Shown piece after piece: positions 9,403-18,246 of a stretch of DNA of 64,000 nucleotides (its first letter is position 1; each line of letters begins with the position of its first letter). This stretch comes from UBA6627 sp965248675 (GTDB lineage Bacteria > Chloroflexota > Dehalococcoidia > UBA2979). The stretch lies in assembly GCA_965248675.1 (NCBI GenBank), contig CBDFJZ010000008.1:372001-436000 (forward strand), read 5' to 3'. The position numbers were made by a program, and so were the translations under genes. Below the pieces are notes generated by a model that saw nothing but the letters and a program-made list of their open reading frames with translations, ran no database searches and was not told the origin of the DNA.

Positions 9403-10509
9403 GTGAGCAAATTCGCCAAACGGGTGGGCATTCTGGGTAGCGGTTTCGGTACCCGCGTGACGGCACGCGCGCTCCGAGACGAGGGCTGGGACATCCGCGG
9501 GCTCTTCTCGCGGCGGGCCGAGCGGGCGCGAGAGATCGCGAGCAAGCTCGAAATCCCCTTCCACACCGACGACGCCGAGGCGCTCATCACGCGCGACGGC
9601 ATCGACGCGGTCGTCGTTTCGACGCCGACTTCGACGCACCATTCGTTCGTGCTGGCCGCGTTAGGGGCGGGCAAGCATGTGCTCTGCGAAAAACCGTTCG
9701 CCTACGATCTGGCTGAGGCGCGCCAGATGATCGCCGCCGCTCAGGCGTCGGATCTGACAACGATGTGCAATTTCGAGTTCCGCTATGCGGACGATCGCCT
9801 GCACCTGACGCGGCTGATCGAGAACGGCTTGATCGGCACGCCGCAATCGGCGACGGCAACGGTTCACCTCGCGCGAGCGATGTCATCGGCGGCGTTGGAC
9901 TGGCGCGGGGAACTGGCGATGGGTGGGGGCGCGCTGAATGAACTCGGCTCGCACTACTTCGACGCGCTGCGTGGCTGGATGGGAGAGGTGACGTCGATAT
10001 CGGCGAGGTTGGCGACACACGAGCCCGCGCGAACGGACCTCGAGACGGGCACCCAGGTCCAGTCCGACGCGGACGACTTCGTCGCGGCGACGCTGAGCTT
10101 CGCTTCAGGCGCGATCGCGAACGTCAGCATCGTCTGGAGCGAACGGGTGCCGGCCAGCGGGGACCTCTACCTCACGGGGCCGGGCGGGACGATCCATCAT
10201 CACTCGCCGTCGGGACTGTTCGGGACGGGCACGATCAAGCACACGCCGCCGTTGGAGATGCGGGACGGGCGCCCGGAGCCCGGGCAGGAAGGTCCGCCGT
10301 TGGCGTTGCCGGAGGAGATCGAGCGGCTCGGAGGCGAGGGGATCGTCGTGGCGTCGCGGCGCCTACTGCGGGACTTCGAGCGCGGGATCGCGGAGGGGAC
10401 GTCACCGACGCCGAACTTCGAGGATGGACTACGCGCCCAACTGATACTGGACGGGGCTCGGGAATCGGCGCGGACAGGGGAACTGGTGTCGATTGAGGGC
10501 GGATCGTAA
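9403..10509 (+). CDS. Gfo/Idh/MocA family oxidoreductase
   Basis: 368 residues from GTG 9403. The N-terminal Rossmann fold has RVGILGSGFGTR; the family EKP motif carrying the catalytic lysine is in LCEKPFAYDLAEA; and the C-terminal alpha/beta domain has GGGALNELGSHYFDALRGW with the conserved histidine. These NAD(P)-dependent enzymes oxidise or reduce sugars, inositols or related carbonyls. GTG 9403 is preferred over longer starts because Rossmann homology begins right after it; the binding site (AAGGCAAG) is weak. Substrate unknown. Confidence 0.85.
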   Translation: MSKFAKRVGILGSGFGTRVTARALRDEGWDIRGLFSRRAERAREIASKLEIPFHTDDAEALITRDGIDAVVVSTPTSTHHSFVLAALGAGKHVLCEKPFAYDLAEARQMIAAAQASDLTTMCNFEFRYADDRLHLTRLIENGLIGTPQSATATVHLARAMSSAALDWRGELAMGGGALNELGSHYFDALRGWMGEVTSISARLATHEPARTDLETGTQVQSDADDFVAATLSFASGAIANVSIVWSERVPASGDLYLTGPGGTIHHHSPSGLFGTGTIKHTPPLEMRDGRPEPGQEGPPLALPEEIERLGGEGIVVASRRLLRDFERGIAEGTSPTPNFEDGLRAQLILDGARESARTGELVSIEGGS

Positions 10510-10539
10510 GGCCGGGCGGCTCCCGTCGCGCCCTCGTGG

Positions 10540-11313
10540 CTAATCGGCCCCGAGCGTCTGGTCGTCGATGCCGGGCATCAGCCAGGTCTCGATCGGCGGC
10601 GGTTCGGCGGGCGGATCCACCCACCGCACACCGGGACCACCGCTGACCGTGACGTCCGTCTCGCCGAAGTAGCTAACCTCGCCGTCCTTGATGCGGAACG
10701 GCAGGTCGTGTCCGGGGTAGATGAGCGCGCCTGAATCGACCACCCGCTTGATCGAGGCGGTCGCCTGGTCCTCGTTCCAGAACACGAGCGGCGAGCGGCC
10801 GGCCTGCGCGACGCGCGCGTTGTGGATTGCGTCGCCGACGAGGATGGCGATGCCCTCGTCCGTCTCGACCTCGAGGCCAATGCTGCCGGGCGAGTGGCCG
10901 GGCAGCTCGATCACCTTCATGCCGGGCATCACCTCGTGCCCCTCGCTGACCTCGGTCAGGCCGGGGATGGTGTCGAGGATCGCGCCGGTCCACTGGGGTG
11001 TGGCCCAGTCGTTGCGGTGCGACCTGTGGGCGTAGCGGATCTCGTCGCGGTGCAGGAGCAGCGGGGCGTGATCGAAGACGTCGATGTTCTGCACGTGGTC
11101 CCAGTGCGCATGGCTGACGACATGGAAGTCGATGTCCTGCGGCGACAGCCCGCGATCCTCGAGGCGTTGCCAGAGCAGGGTGCGGCGGCCGACGTGCGCG
11201 GAGTCGAAGACGATGCGCTGCTCGCCCTCGACGAGGAGGATGCTGGAGAAGGCGATGACGCCGTCGGGTGAGTTGGGGCCCACGCCGTGCATCAGCGGGG
11301 TGATCTTGAGCAT
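10540..11313 (-). CDS. MBL-fold metallo-hydrolase
   Basis: 257 residues with the full metallo-beta-lactamase zinc signature: HAHWDH (HxHxDH), a later His in LPGHSPGS, an Asp in LVGDAIH, and YPGHD near the C-terminus. The layout resembles lactonase-type members (N-acyl homoserine lactonase group), but the same layout occurs in unrelated hydrolases, so I keep the general call. It starts at ATG 11313 and converges on the oxidoreductase 30 bp away. Confidence 0.8.
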   Translation of the reverse strand: MLKITPLMHGVGPNSPDGVIAFSSILLVEGEQRIVFDSAHVGRRTLLWQRLEDRGLSPQDIDFHVVSHAHWDHVQNIDVFDHAPLLLHRDEIRYAHRSHRNDWATPQWTGAILDTIPGLTEVSEGHEVMPGMKVIELPGHSPGSIGLEVETDEGIAILVGDAIHNARVAQAGRSPLVFWNEDQATASIKRVVDSGALIYPGHDLPFRIKDGEVSYFGETDVTVSGGPGVRWVDPPAEPPPIETWLMPGIDDQTLGAD

Positions 11314-11426
11314 CGTTCGGTCCTATCTGAGCTGGGGATTCACGCTGAGCCCGGACGCAGTCCCGAGCGCCCACATCATGCGTGGATGACCGGCGGTCGG
11401 CCACCGAGCGAGCTCGCCTCGGAGAC

Positions 11427-12605
11427 TCACTCGGCCTTGAGGATCTGGCGTGCCGGGTGCTGCAGCTGCTCGATGACGGCGATCGCGGCGATCGCGACTG
11501 CGACGATCGTGAGCACGACCGGCGGCTGCGCGTCGGCGGCGAGGAACAGCGCGATCACGAGGAGCACGAGCACTCCGAGCCGCGGCAGCAGCAGTTGCTT
11601 CCCGGCCCGCGCCCACGCCGCGGCGCCGCCGCCGACGAACAGGACGAGGCCGAGACCGAGCGCGACGATCCCGGCCGTCTCGAGGTGCTGATCGGGATCG
11701 AGCACCATCTCCTCGAAACCGACGGCGACGCCGATCACGCCGCCGATCAACGGGAAGTGGAGGAGACTGAAGGCGTCGCGTGCCAGGATCCCCTCGGAAG
11801 CGCTCGACTCGCGCTCGAGCTGTACCTCGAGCGCGTCCTTCAGCCAGCCGAAGTAGGTCCACCAGAGCAGGCAGGTGACGACGACGGCGCCGATCGCAAC
11901 GCTCAGCAGCTCGGCCGTTCGCTCGGCGGCGGCGACGATCACGCCGACGACGATCAGCGACTCGCCGAGGGCGATGATCACGAACAGCCCGTGTCGCTCG
12001 ACGAAGTGATCGGCGTGCAGTCGCCAGTCCTCGTAACCCCCGGCGACCGCCGTCGCCGCGACGTCGAGCACAACAGCGCCGAGCCACACCCAGGCGCGCA
12101 CGTCGGCGTCCACGAAGCCGCCGACGATCACGACGAACATCCCAGGAATCGAGGCGACCGTGAACTGCCGCACGGCGACCAGCTGCTCGGAGTCGCCAGA
12201 CGCGACGACGAGGTAGATCGCCATCCCGATCGCGCGCACCGCGACGTACGGGATCGCGAACCAGAGCGCGCCATCGTCGCCGAAGGCCTGACCGACCGAG
12301 GCGGCCATGATGAACGCGACCGCGGTCGCGCCGAGCGTCGTCACCCGGATCAGCCCGTGCTCGGTGTCAGACGGGTTGAGCGCCCAGGTCCACTGCGTCC
12401 ACGCCCATCAGATCATCCAGAAGATCAGCAGCGACCGCGCCGCACCCTCCCAATCGAGGTGCTCCACGGTGAGCGCCGTCACCTCGGTCAGGGCGAAAAC
12501 GAAGACGAGGTCGAAGAACAGCTCGACGAAGGTCGCGCCCTGGCCCTCGGGCACGCCGAACGGCGGGCCGAGGCGGCGTCCGGACGGGGCTGGTGCCTCG
12601 GACAT
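11427..12605 (-). pseudogene. ltrA: LtrA (low temperature requirement A) family membrane protein with in-frame TGA
   Basis: A polytopic membrane protein of about 392 residues. The N-terminus has the family mark VELFFDLVFVFALTEVT, then TM segments follow and the second half has HGLFVIIALGESLIVVG, also characteristic. The frame is interrupted only by TGA at 12408-12410, inside a segment (FWMI-stop-WAWTQW) where the family normally has Trp. A TGG to TGA change of one base explains it. Translation could not restart in a full-length form; the nearest internal ATG is 12344. It is either a fresh nonsense mutation or a base-call error. Cellular role of LtrA is poorly defined. Confidence 0.78.
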
Positions 12606-12708
12606 GGCGCTTCGCCTCCCTGAGCCCGGCGCTGACGCGCCGGTTGCAGGGGGATGCTATCGCGAGGCGGAAGGTTAGGCGTCGCGGTCTGGTCAGTCGA
12701 CGCGAAAC

Positions 12709-13359
12709 TCAGTCGACTCGCTGCCTGAGGGCCACCGCGAGGCGGTCTGCAAGTTCTGGCTCCCCGACCTTTCGGAGCTGATCGGGAAGTTCCGGACGTG
12801 AAGCCGGATAGACGTCGCAATCGAGCAACACCGAACGGGCGACATGAGTGAGGTAGCTCACGAGCTGTTCGGCAGCGGCATCGTGATCGCCAACGGTCCG
12901 CGCGTAGTCGAGCAGAGTATGGGCTTGCTCCGCACGCTGTCTCGCGACCGTGGCATCGGGCCAGGGGAGGTTCCCCCGAACCTTCACCGAGAGATCGGTC
13001 CAGAAATTGTCGCGCTCGAGCACGACCTCTCCCATCCGGACGGCCCAACCAAGCAGGTCGTGACCTTTCACCGTCAATTTCTTGACTTCTGCGGAGGCGT
13101 ACTGACGGAGATCGACTTCGATCGGCGAGTGCAGGTTCAACGGAGCCGATCGATAGACCAGCACGAAGTCAAGGTCGGCTGAACTCGGGACATCGCGAAC
13201 CGCTGAGCCGATCGCTACGATCGCCAGAACGTTGGGATCTCCAGCGCACTCCGCCACGAACGCGTGGGCCCATTGCTTAGCGTTAGCTGTGGGCCATCGC
13301 CGAATCACCTCAAGGCCCCGGCCGCTGGTCCCGGCGCTCCTCGCTGCGGGGTTCGTCAC
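12709..13359 (-). CDS. MNT-type nucleotidyltransferase, partner of the HEPN-like gene
   Basis: 216 residues. The nucleotidyltransferase motif is at 51-64: GS at 51-52 followed by DLD (Asp62, Asp64) in GSAVRDVPSSADLDF, the minimal-nucleotidyltransferase signature. The remaining two thirds are helical. The GTG start at 13359 overlaps the stop of the upstream HEPN-like gene by GTGA, so the two are translated together. Such HEPN/MNT pairs are known as toxin-antitoxin systems in which MNT modifies and silences a HEPN RNase. Here the MNT protein is longer than the roughly 100-140 residues of classic antitoxins, so a standalone aminoglycoside-type transferase is an alternative. Confidence 0.65.
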   Translation of the reverse strand: MTNPAARSAGTSGRGLEVIRRWPTANAKQWAHAFVAECAGDPNVLAIVAIGSAVRDVPSSADLDFVLVYRSAPLNLHSPIEVDLRQYASAEVKKLTVKGHDLLGWAVRMGEVVLERDNFWTDLSVKVRGNLPWPDATVARQRAEQAHTLLDYARTVGDHDAAAEQLVSYLTHVARSVLLDCDVYPASRPELPDQLRKVGEPELADRLAVALRQRVD

Positions 13360-13787
13360 GCGTCGCCGTCCTCAAACAAAGCGGCGACGCTCTCGACATA
13401 CGACTCGACCGTGGCCGCAATGTCTTCAGCATCCATGTCTTCGGGCGGTGGTACGTCGCCATACGCTTCCGATTTGCGAAGGTCGTTGAGGTCCGCGAGC
13501 AGTCGCGCTATCGACTCGAAGTCAAGCTCCTCTTCGAGTCGCTCAGAAACCTCTACTTTGGTCCAGTGCTGGCGAGGTATTTCCCAGCCTAGGTGCGCGG
13601 CCGCAGACACCACCGCTGCCTCCAGGGACCAGAGTCCGTAGCTCGCGAGGTCAAGCCACTCACCGGGTCCCAGGAAACCTGAACTCGCTCGAGATGCCTC
13701 CGCGCGAGTTGAAGTGACTGTCGAGCTTCGTTGTCGGAGGCCACGTGTCCTCGGTATCCGCAAGATGCTTGGAAGGGCCCCTATCAC
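13356..13787 (-). CDS. HEPN-domain-like protein
   Basis: 143 residues from GTG 13787. The segment WLDLASYGLWSLEAAVVSAA followed by HWTKVEVSERL and LLADLNDLRKSEAYGD matches the helical arrangement and the 'LNDLRK-xYGD' ending of HEPN proteins. I do not see the catalytic Rx4-6H motif, so RNase activity is doubtful. It is upstream of and overlapping the MNT gene. The N-terminal 30 residues are low complexity and the true start may be internal. Confidence 0.5.
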   Translation of the reverse strand: MIGALPSILRIPRTRGLRQRSSTVTSTRAEASRASSGFLGPGEWLDLASYGLWSLEAAVVSAAAHLGWEIPRQHWTKVEVSERLEEELDFESIARLLADLNDLRKSEAYGDVPPPEDMDAEDIAATVESYVESVAALFEDGDA

Positions 13788-13820
13788 CTTAGCCGAGCGA
13801 TGAAGTTCGGCTTAGGATGC

Positions 13821-13872
13821 GTGGAGCTTGCCCCAACGGGGCGACCTTCGTAGTCGGCCATGATCGTTTCGA
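13821..13872 (-). pseudogene. 52-bp remnant of a FAD-linked lactone oxidase gene
   Basis: This stretch matches 14992-15044 inside the neighbouring oxidase gene with only a few mismatches and one missing base. In the intact gene it encodes MADYEGRPHWGKLH. It abuts the stop of the quinone-reductase gene (13876), as expected if an oxidase/reductase unit had once been duplicated and then mostly lost. Confidence 0.75.
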
Positions 13873-13875
13873 GAC

Positions 13876-14864
13876 CTAGCGCTCGATCCGGACGACCAGT
13901 TTACCGGTGGCGCGGTTCGCCTCCATCTCAGCGTGCGCCTGAGCGATCTCGTCGAGGCTGTACACGTGATGAATCGCCACCTCCAGCCGTCCCGCCGCGA
14001 TCGCATCTAGGTAGCCCTGCACCACGTCGCGCGCGGGAGATCGGAGGCGTCGCCACCGTACGAGGTGAGGCGGACGCCCGAGGGGATGAACGCGTTCGGG
14101 TAGAAGTCCGGGACGATCCACTCGTTGCTGAGCATGCCGGTGAAGCAGACGGTGCCGTGCACCGCGGTCGCGAGGAGTGTGTCGCGAAGAGTGGGCGCGC
14201 CGACCAGTTCGAGGGCGGCGTCGACGCCCGCCGGGACGATCTGGCGGACAGCCGGGGCGATCTCGCCGTCGTCGATCACGACGTGGTCGATGCCTCGTGC
14301 CCGGAGATCGGCGGCCCGCTCGGGGCGGCGGGTCGTCGCGAGCACGGTCAGTCCGAGGTCTTTCGCGAGCGCCGCCGCCGCCAGCCCGACGGACGAGGTG
14401 CCGCCTCGGATCAGGAGCGTCTGGCCCGCGCGGACATCGAGGCCCCTGGTCAGCGAGCCGTACGCCGTCTGCAGCATCTCCGGGAGCGCGCCGACGGTTT
14501 CCCAGGGCAGGTCGGTCTCGATCGAGATCACCTGCGACGCGGGGACGGAGGTGTACTCGGCGTAGCCGCCGTCGAAGGTTCGGCCCATGCCGCCCATCAT
14601 CGCAACGACCTGCTGGCCGGGCTCGAACTCGGTGTCTGGGGCCGCGTCGACGACGCCCGCGCACTCGATGCCGAGCACCCGCGGGAAGGTGACGCCCTCG
14701 GCAAGTCCGAGGCGGGTGTGCAGCTCGGAGCGGTTGAGGCCGAAGGCCTCGATGCGGATGCGGACCCAGCCTGGGCGCTCATCCGGGATCGGGAGGTCGC
14801 GGATCTCGAGCCGTTCTGGCGGGCCCGGTCCGTCGAGCACCACGGCTCGCATCGTGTCACCCAC
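13876..14864 (-). CDS. Zinc-less alcohol dehydrogenase / quinone oxidoreductase family, one frameshift
   Basis: About 329 residues of the medium-chain dehydrogenase superfamily. N-terminal GroES-like domain (GLNRSELHTRLG, FPRVLGIECAGVV), then a Rossmann domain with GGTSSVGLAAAALAKDLG and the C-terminal VYSLDEIAQAHAEMEANRATGKLV ending of QOR-like enzymes. Catalytic-zinc ligands are absent. The frame breaks near 14027-14036 in a CGCGCGCG run; both sides keep clean homology, so a dinucleotide slip is likely. Its start overlaps the stop of the lactone oxidase by eight bases, giving a two-gene operon. NADPH-dependent reduction of an enone or quinone is the expected chemistry. Confidence 0.78.
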
Positions 14865-16194
14865 TGATAGGCCCCAACACCCGATCCGTGTACTCGTTGT
14901 CGAAGGTCCCGCGCGGATCGAGGCGGGCGCGGGCCGACTGGTAGGCGTCCCACCGCGGGTAGAGCGGGGCGAGGCTGCGGTGGGTGTGGAAGTGGAGCTT
15001 GCCCCAGTGGGGGCGGCCTTCGTAGTCGGCCATGATCGTTTCGACGGCCTCGAAGTAGGGCTGGAACTCCTGGTGCTTGAGCATGTGGACGGCGATCGAG
15101 GTGGTGGGGCGGCCGCAGGCGGTGCTGAGCGGGATGTCGTCGGGGGCGACCCAGCGCACCTCGATCGGCATCACGACGCCGTAATCGCTGCGGGCGATCA
15201 GGTCGCGGACGCGGTCGATCGCCTCGCGAGCGTGCTCGCTCGGGATGAAGTACTCCATCTCGTAGAAACGGATCTTCCGTTCCGAGGTGAAGACCTTGTA
15301 GGAGCGGTCGACGTACTCGCCCTGCGCGCCCTCGAGGAGGCCGCGTAGCTTCGTCCCGACGCCGGGGACGTTGAGTAGCCGCGCTACCTGCGCCACGGAG
15401 CGGTGGCCGACGATCTCGTCGGTCACGAACTGGCGCCAGCGGGGCGGCGGGGCGGCCTCGTCGGTGGTGCGGTTGTTGCGCTTGGTGAGGGCGTTGTCCG
15501 AACCGGGGAACCAGAAGAACTCGAAGTGCTCGTTGTCCTCGAGGTGGCGGTCCATGTCCTCGAGGACCTCGCTGATCGGCATGAGGATCTCCTGGGCGTG
15601 GAGGTTGAACGCGGGCTCCACCTCGAGCGTGACGGCGGAGATGAGGCCGGCGGCCCCGAGGCCGACGCGGGCGGCCTGGAACAGCTCGGGCTCCTCGTCG
15701 AGCGAGCAGTCGATGAGCTCGCCGTCTCCGGTGATGACGCGCAGGCCTCGGACCTGGGTCGCAAGGCCGCCCACCGCCCGCCCGGTGCCATGGGTCGCGG
15801 TCGCGATCGCGCCGGAGATCGACTGGTAGGCAACGTCGCCGAGGTTCGTCAGCGAGTAGCTGAGCTCCCAGAGCTGGGGGCTCAGCTCCTTGAGCCGGAT
15901 GCCAGCCTGCACCGTCACCAGGTGACGCTCCGCGTCGGGGTGATCGGGGTCGTGATCCGTCGTGCTCGCGATGAGCCGGTCGTAATCCGCGAGGTCGACC
16001 AGGTGGCCGTCCGTCAGCGCGATCGAGGTGAACGAATGGCCGGAGCCGACCGCCTTCACGCGCTCGCCGCGCTCCACGGCGCGTCGGACGACGGCGACCA
16101 GCTCCTCCTCGGTACGTGGCCTGTGGATCCGCAACGGGGCGGCGGTCTGGTTGCCGGCCCAGTTGGTCCAGCGCGCTCGCTTCTCCTCGGACAT
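14857..16194 (-). CDS. FAD-linked sugar-1,4-lactone oxidase (L-gulono/D-arabinono-lactone oxidase family)
   Basis: 445 residues. The N-terminal FAD-binding PCMH domain has RVKAVGSGHSFT, GDVAYQSISGAIATATHGTG and GLGAAGLISAVTL; the C-terminal ALO domain ends with EGRPHWGKLHFH, where the His-Trp-Gly-Lys motif binds FAD/substrate, and RLDPRGTFDNEY. These oxidases convert aldonolactones to ascorbate-like products with O2. No histidyl-FAD motif can be confirmed by eye. The downstream quinone reductase overlaps it. A 23-bp dyad at 16248-16270 in the promoter region may control it. Confidence 0.85.
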   Translation of the reverse strand: MSEEKRARWTNWAGNQTAAPLRIHRPRTEEELVAVVRRAVERGERVKAVGSGHSFTSIALTDGHLVDLADYDRLIASTTDHDPDHPDAERHLVTVQAGIRLKELSPQLWELSYSLTNLGDVAYQSISGAIATATHGTGRAVGGLATQVRGLRVITGDGELIDCSLDEEPELFQAARVGLGAAGLISAVTLEVEPAFNLHAQEILMPISEVLEDMDRHLEDNEHFEFFWFPGSDNALTKRNNRTTDEAAPPPRWRQFVTDEIVGHRSVAQVARLLNVPGVGTKLRGLLEGAQGEYVDRSYKVFTSERKIRFYEMEYFIPSEHAREAIDRVRDLIARSDYGVVMPIEVRWVAPDDIPLSTACGRPTTSIAVHMLKHQEFQPYFEAVETIMADYEGRPHWGKLHFHTHRSLAPLYPRWDAYQSARARLDPRGTFDNEYTDRVLGPISG

Positions 16195-16247
16195 CGGAGC
16201 TTCCCGTCCCGCGGCGCCGTCAGCTGGCGATCCAGTGTGCGAGGAGC

Positions 16248-16270
16248 GAACTTACGAACTTCGTACGTTC
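16248..16270. promoter_or_regulatory. Inverted repeat, candidate operator between divergent genes
   Basis: GAAC-T-TACGAA-C-TTCGTA-C-GTTC is symmetric around C16259: ten of eleven base pairs match. It lies 54 bp upstream of the lactone-oxidase start (leftward) and 42 bp upstream of the TadG-like start (rightward). Size and form fit a TetR- or LacI-type dimer site. No regulator gene lies adjacent. Confidence 0.55.
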
Positions 16271-16311
16271 TCCTTGCCGGCACGCATCACGCCGGCCGCC
16301 ACCCTCGGTCC

Positions 16312-17483
16312 ATGCAGCTCATACGCGCAACCCGCCACCGCGTCGTCGCCGCCTCCTCCACCGCGGCGCGACGTGTGGTGGCGGAGGACGCCGGTCAGAC
16401 GATCGTCCTGTTCACGGCGGCGATGCTCGGGCTGGCCGGAATGATGGCGATCGTGATCGACGTCGCGATCCGCAGCGAGGAGTGACGGCAGCTCCAGAAC
16501 GCCGCGGACGCCGCTGCGCTGGCGGCCGTGTCGCTGCTGCCCTCGGATCCCGCGGGGGCCGAGCTGCTAGCGATCACCTACCTCGATAAGAACGGCGTCG
16601 ACGTCACCGATCCGAACGTGTCGTACAACTTCGAGTGGCCGGTCGACGGCAACCCTAACCAGGCCGCCGTGACCGTCGTCCGCGAGCGATCGACCTTGTT
16701 CGCGGGCGCGTTCGGCATCGACAAGATGCGACCGGACGCGACGGCGATCGCGGAGCGCATCACGCCGGAGGTCGGATATGCGCTGCTGGCGACCGGCACC
16801 GATTGCGGCGGGGTGGACGAGATCAACGTCGGCGGAACCTCGGCCACGGTGATCGGCGGCGTTCACTCGAACGCGACCTCGATGGCGAGTGGCAGCTGGC
16901 ACTCGATCACCGGCCGACCACCTACGTCTGCACCTTCCAGGACAACGGCAACACGAGCGTCTACACGCCCGCACCGAGGCCAGACGAGGTGACCGCGTCG
17001 CCGGTGAACCTGTCCTACGTGGACTTCGCCTGCAACTTCCCGTTCAGCGGCAGCGTGAACCTCAACACCGAAGCTTCGGTCTGGCTCAACGGCGACCCCA
17101 ACACCGGCGTGCTGCTCCCGGGCGTGTATTGCTCCACCGGCGACCTGCAGCTCAGCGGCTCGAACGTCAGCGGTCACGTCACCTTCGTCGCTCAAGGTCG
17201 GGTCACGATCTCCGGCAGCGACTTCGACCTGACCGCCTACGCGAACGACGTGCTCGCGCTCTCGGAATCAAGCGCGTCGAACAGCCTCGACGTCTCCGGG
17301 AGCGGCGGGAACTGGACCGGCATGCTGCTCGCGCCGAACGGCGGCGCTCAGCTGCAGGGCTCGGACAACCTCGGAATTTCGGGCGGCGTGATCGCCGACT
17401 CGATCCTCGTCGGCGGCAGCAACTTCACGCTCGACGCGACCGGCTTCGGTGACATCTCCAGCGCCGTCCGTATCGTCGGCTAG
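16312..17483 (+). pseudogene. TadG/Flp-pilus-assembly-like secreted protein, in-frame TGA plus frameshift
   Basis: The N-terminus (EDAGQTIVLFTAAMLGLAGMMAIVIDVA) is the TadE/TadG-like membrane anchor, followed after TGA 16483-16485 by RQLQNAADAAALAAVSLLP, the usual continuation of the family. The frame breaks again near 16908-16912, where loss of one C (GGCC for GGCCC) would restore it to TTYVCTFQDNG. The remaining 190 residues are Ser/Gly/Asn-rich beta sequence (GSNVSGHVTFVAQGRVTISGSDFDL) as in secreted pilus-associated proteins. No other tad genes are in the window, so the protein may serve the envelope independently. Confidence 0.65.
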
Positions 17484-17515
17484 CCGCCGGCGACACCAGT
17501 CGAGGGCGCGTCGCG

Positions 17516-18109
17516 CTACTCGAGGACCACGATGTTCGTCACGTCGGTGACGCTGACCTGGTCTGTCGGGTTGGTCAGTGAGACGGTCGGGCTCGGATCG
17601 TCATCGTCGCTCCAGTACAGCAGGAACTGGTCCGAGTCGGCGTCGAACGTCGCGCGATCCACGTCGGTGACGTCGCCCAAGGCGCCGAGAATGCGGAGCC
17701 GGTTCCAGTCCTCGATGCCGGCCCGCTCGAGCAGGGCGCCGAGCAGCACGCCGGTGCGTTCGCGTCCTTCCTCCGCGGCGAGCGCGACGGTCGTTGCGTC
17801 GAAGCCGTTGCCATCGAGCATGTCCTGCACGGAGAACGAGGCGGCCAGGCCACCGGACTGATTGGCGGTAAGGATCTGGTGCGAGAGATCACCGACGTCC
17901 GGCACGGTGTAGCCCTCGTCGCTACTAGCGTCCGAGCCGCCTCGTGAGTCGGAGTCGCCGAGGATCGCCGCGACCTCGCTACTGCCGAGTGAGCCGGAGC
18001 CACGCTCGCTCCCGCCGCCGAAGATGCCGACCAGCAGCGCGAGCAGCATCACGCCGAACGCCCCGAGCCAGATGTACGGCCAGTTCGAATTGCTCTGCTC
18101 AGAGGCCAC
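17516..18109 (-). CDS. Membrane-anchored hypothetical protein
   Basis: 197 residues. One N-terminal membrane segment (YIWLGAFGVMLLALLVGIFGGG) is followed by a Ser/Gly/Asp-rich linker and a compact domain from about residue 70. That domain (TGVLLGALLERAGIEDWNRLRILGALGDVTDVDR ... VTDVTNIVVLE) recalls the substrate-side fold of molybdopterin-type oxidoreductase relatives, but without the cofactor cysteine, so I leave it unnamed. It converges on the TadG-like gene. Confidence 0.6.
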   Translation of the reverse strand: MASEQSNSNWPYIWLGAFGVMLLALLVGIFGGGSERGSGSLGSSEVAAILGDSDSRGGSDASSDEGYTVPDVGDLSHQILTANQSGGLAASFSVQDMLDGNGFDATTVALAAEEGRERTGVLLGALLERAGIEDWNRLRILGALGDVTDVDRATFDADSDQFLLYWSDDDDPSPTVSLTNPTDQVSVTDVTNIVVLE

Positions 18110-18246
18110 GGCGGTCCCCTCCGGTCGCGCCCTCAGCCGGTGCGCGTCACTCGGCCGGAGGATAGCCGGTCCGAGGCCGAATGATTCGCCTGTCGAAGCG
18201 GCAACATGATGATCTGGCCGGAACGGTCAACCAGGCCCGGAGGGCG

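Noticed and set aside
10540..11313. Specific call as N-acyl homoserine lactonase
   Set aside because: Zinc motif and layout are shared by many MBL hydrolases; no quorum-sensing context.
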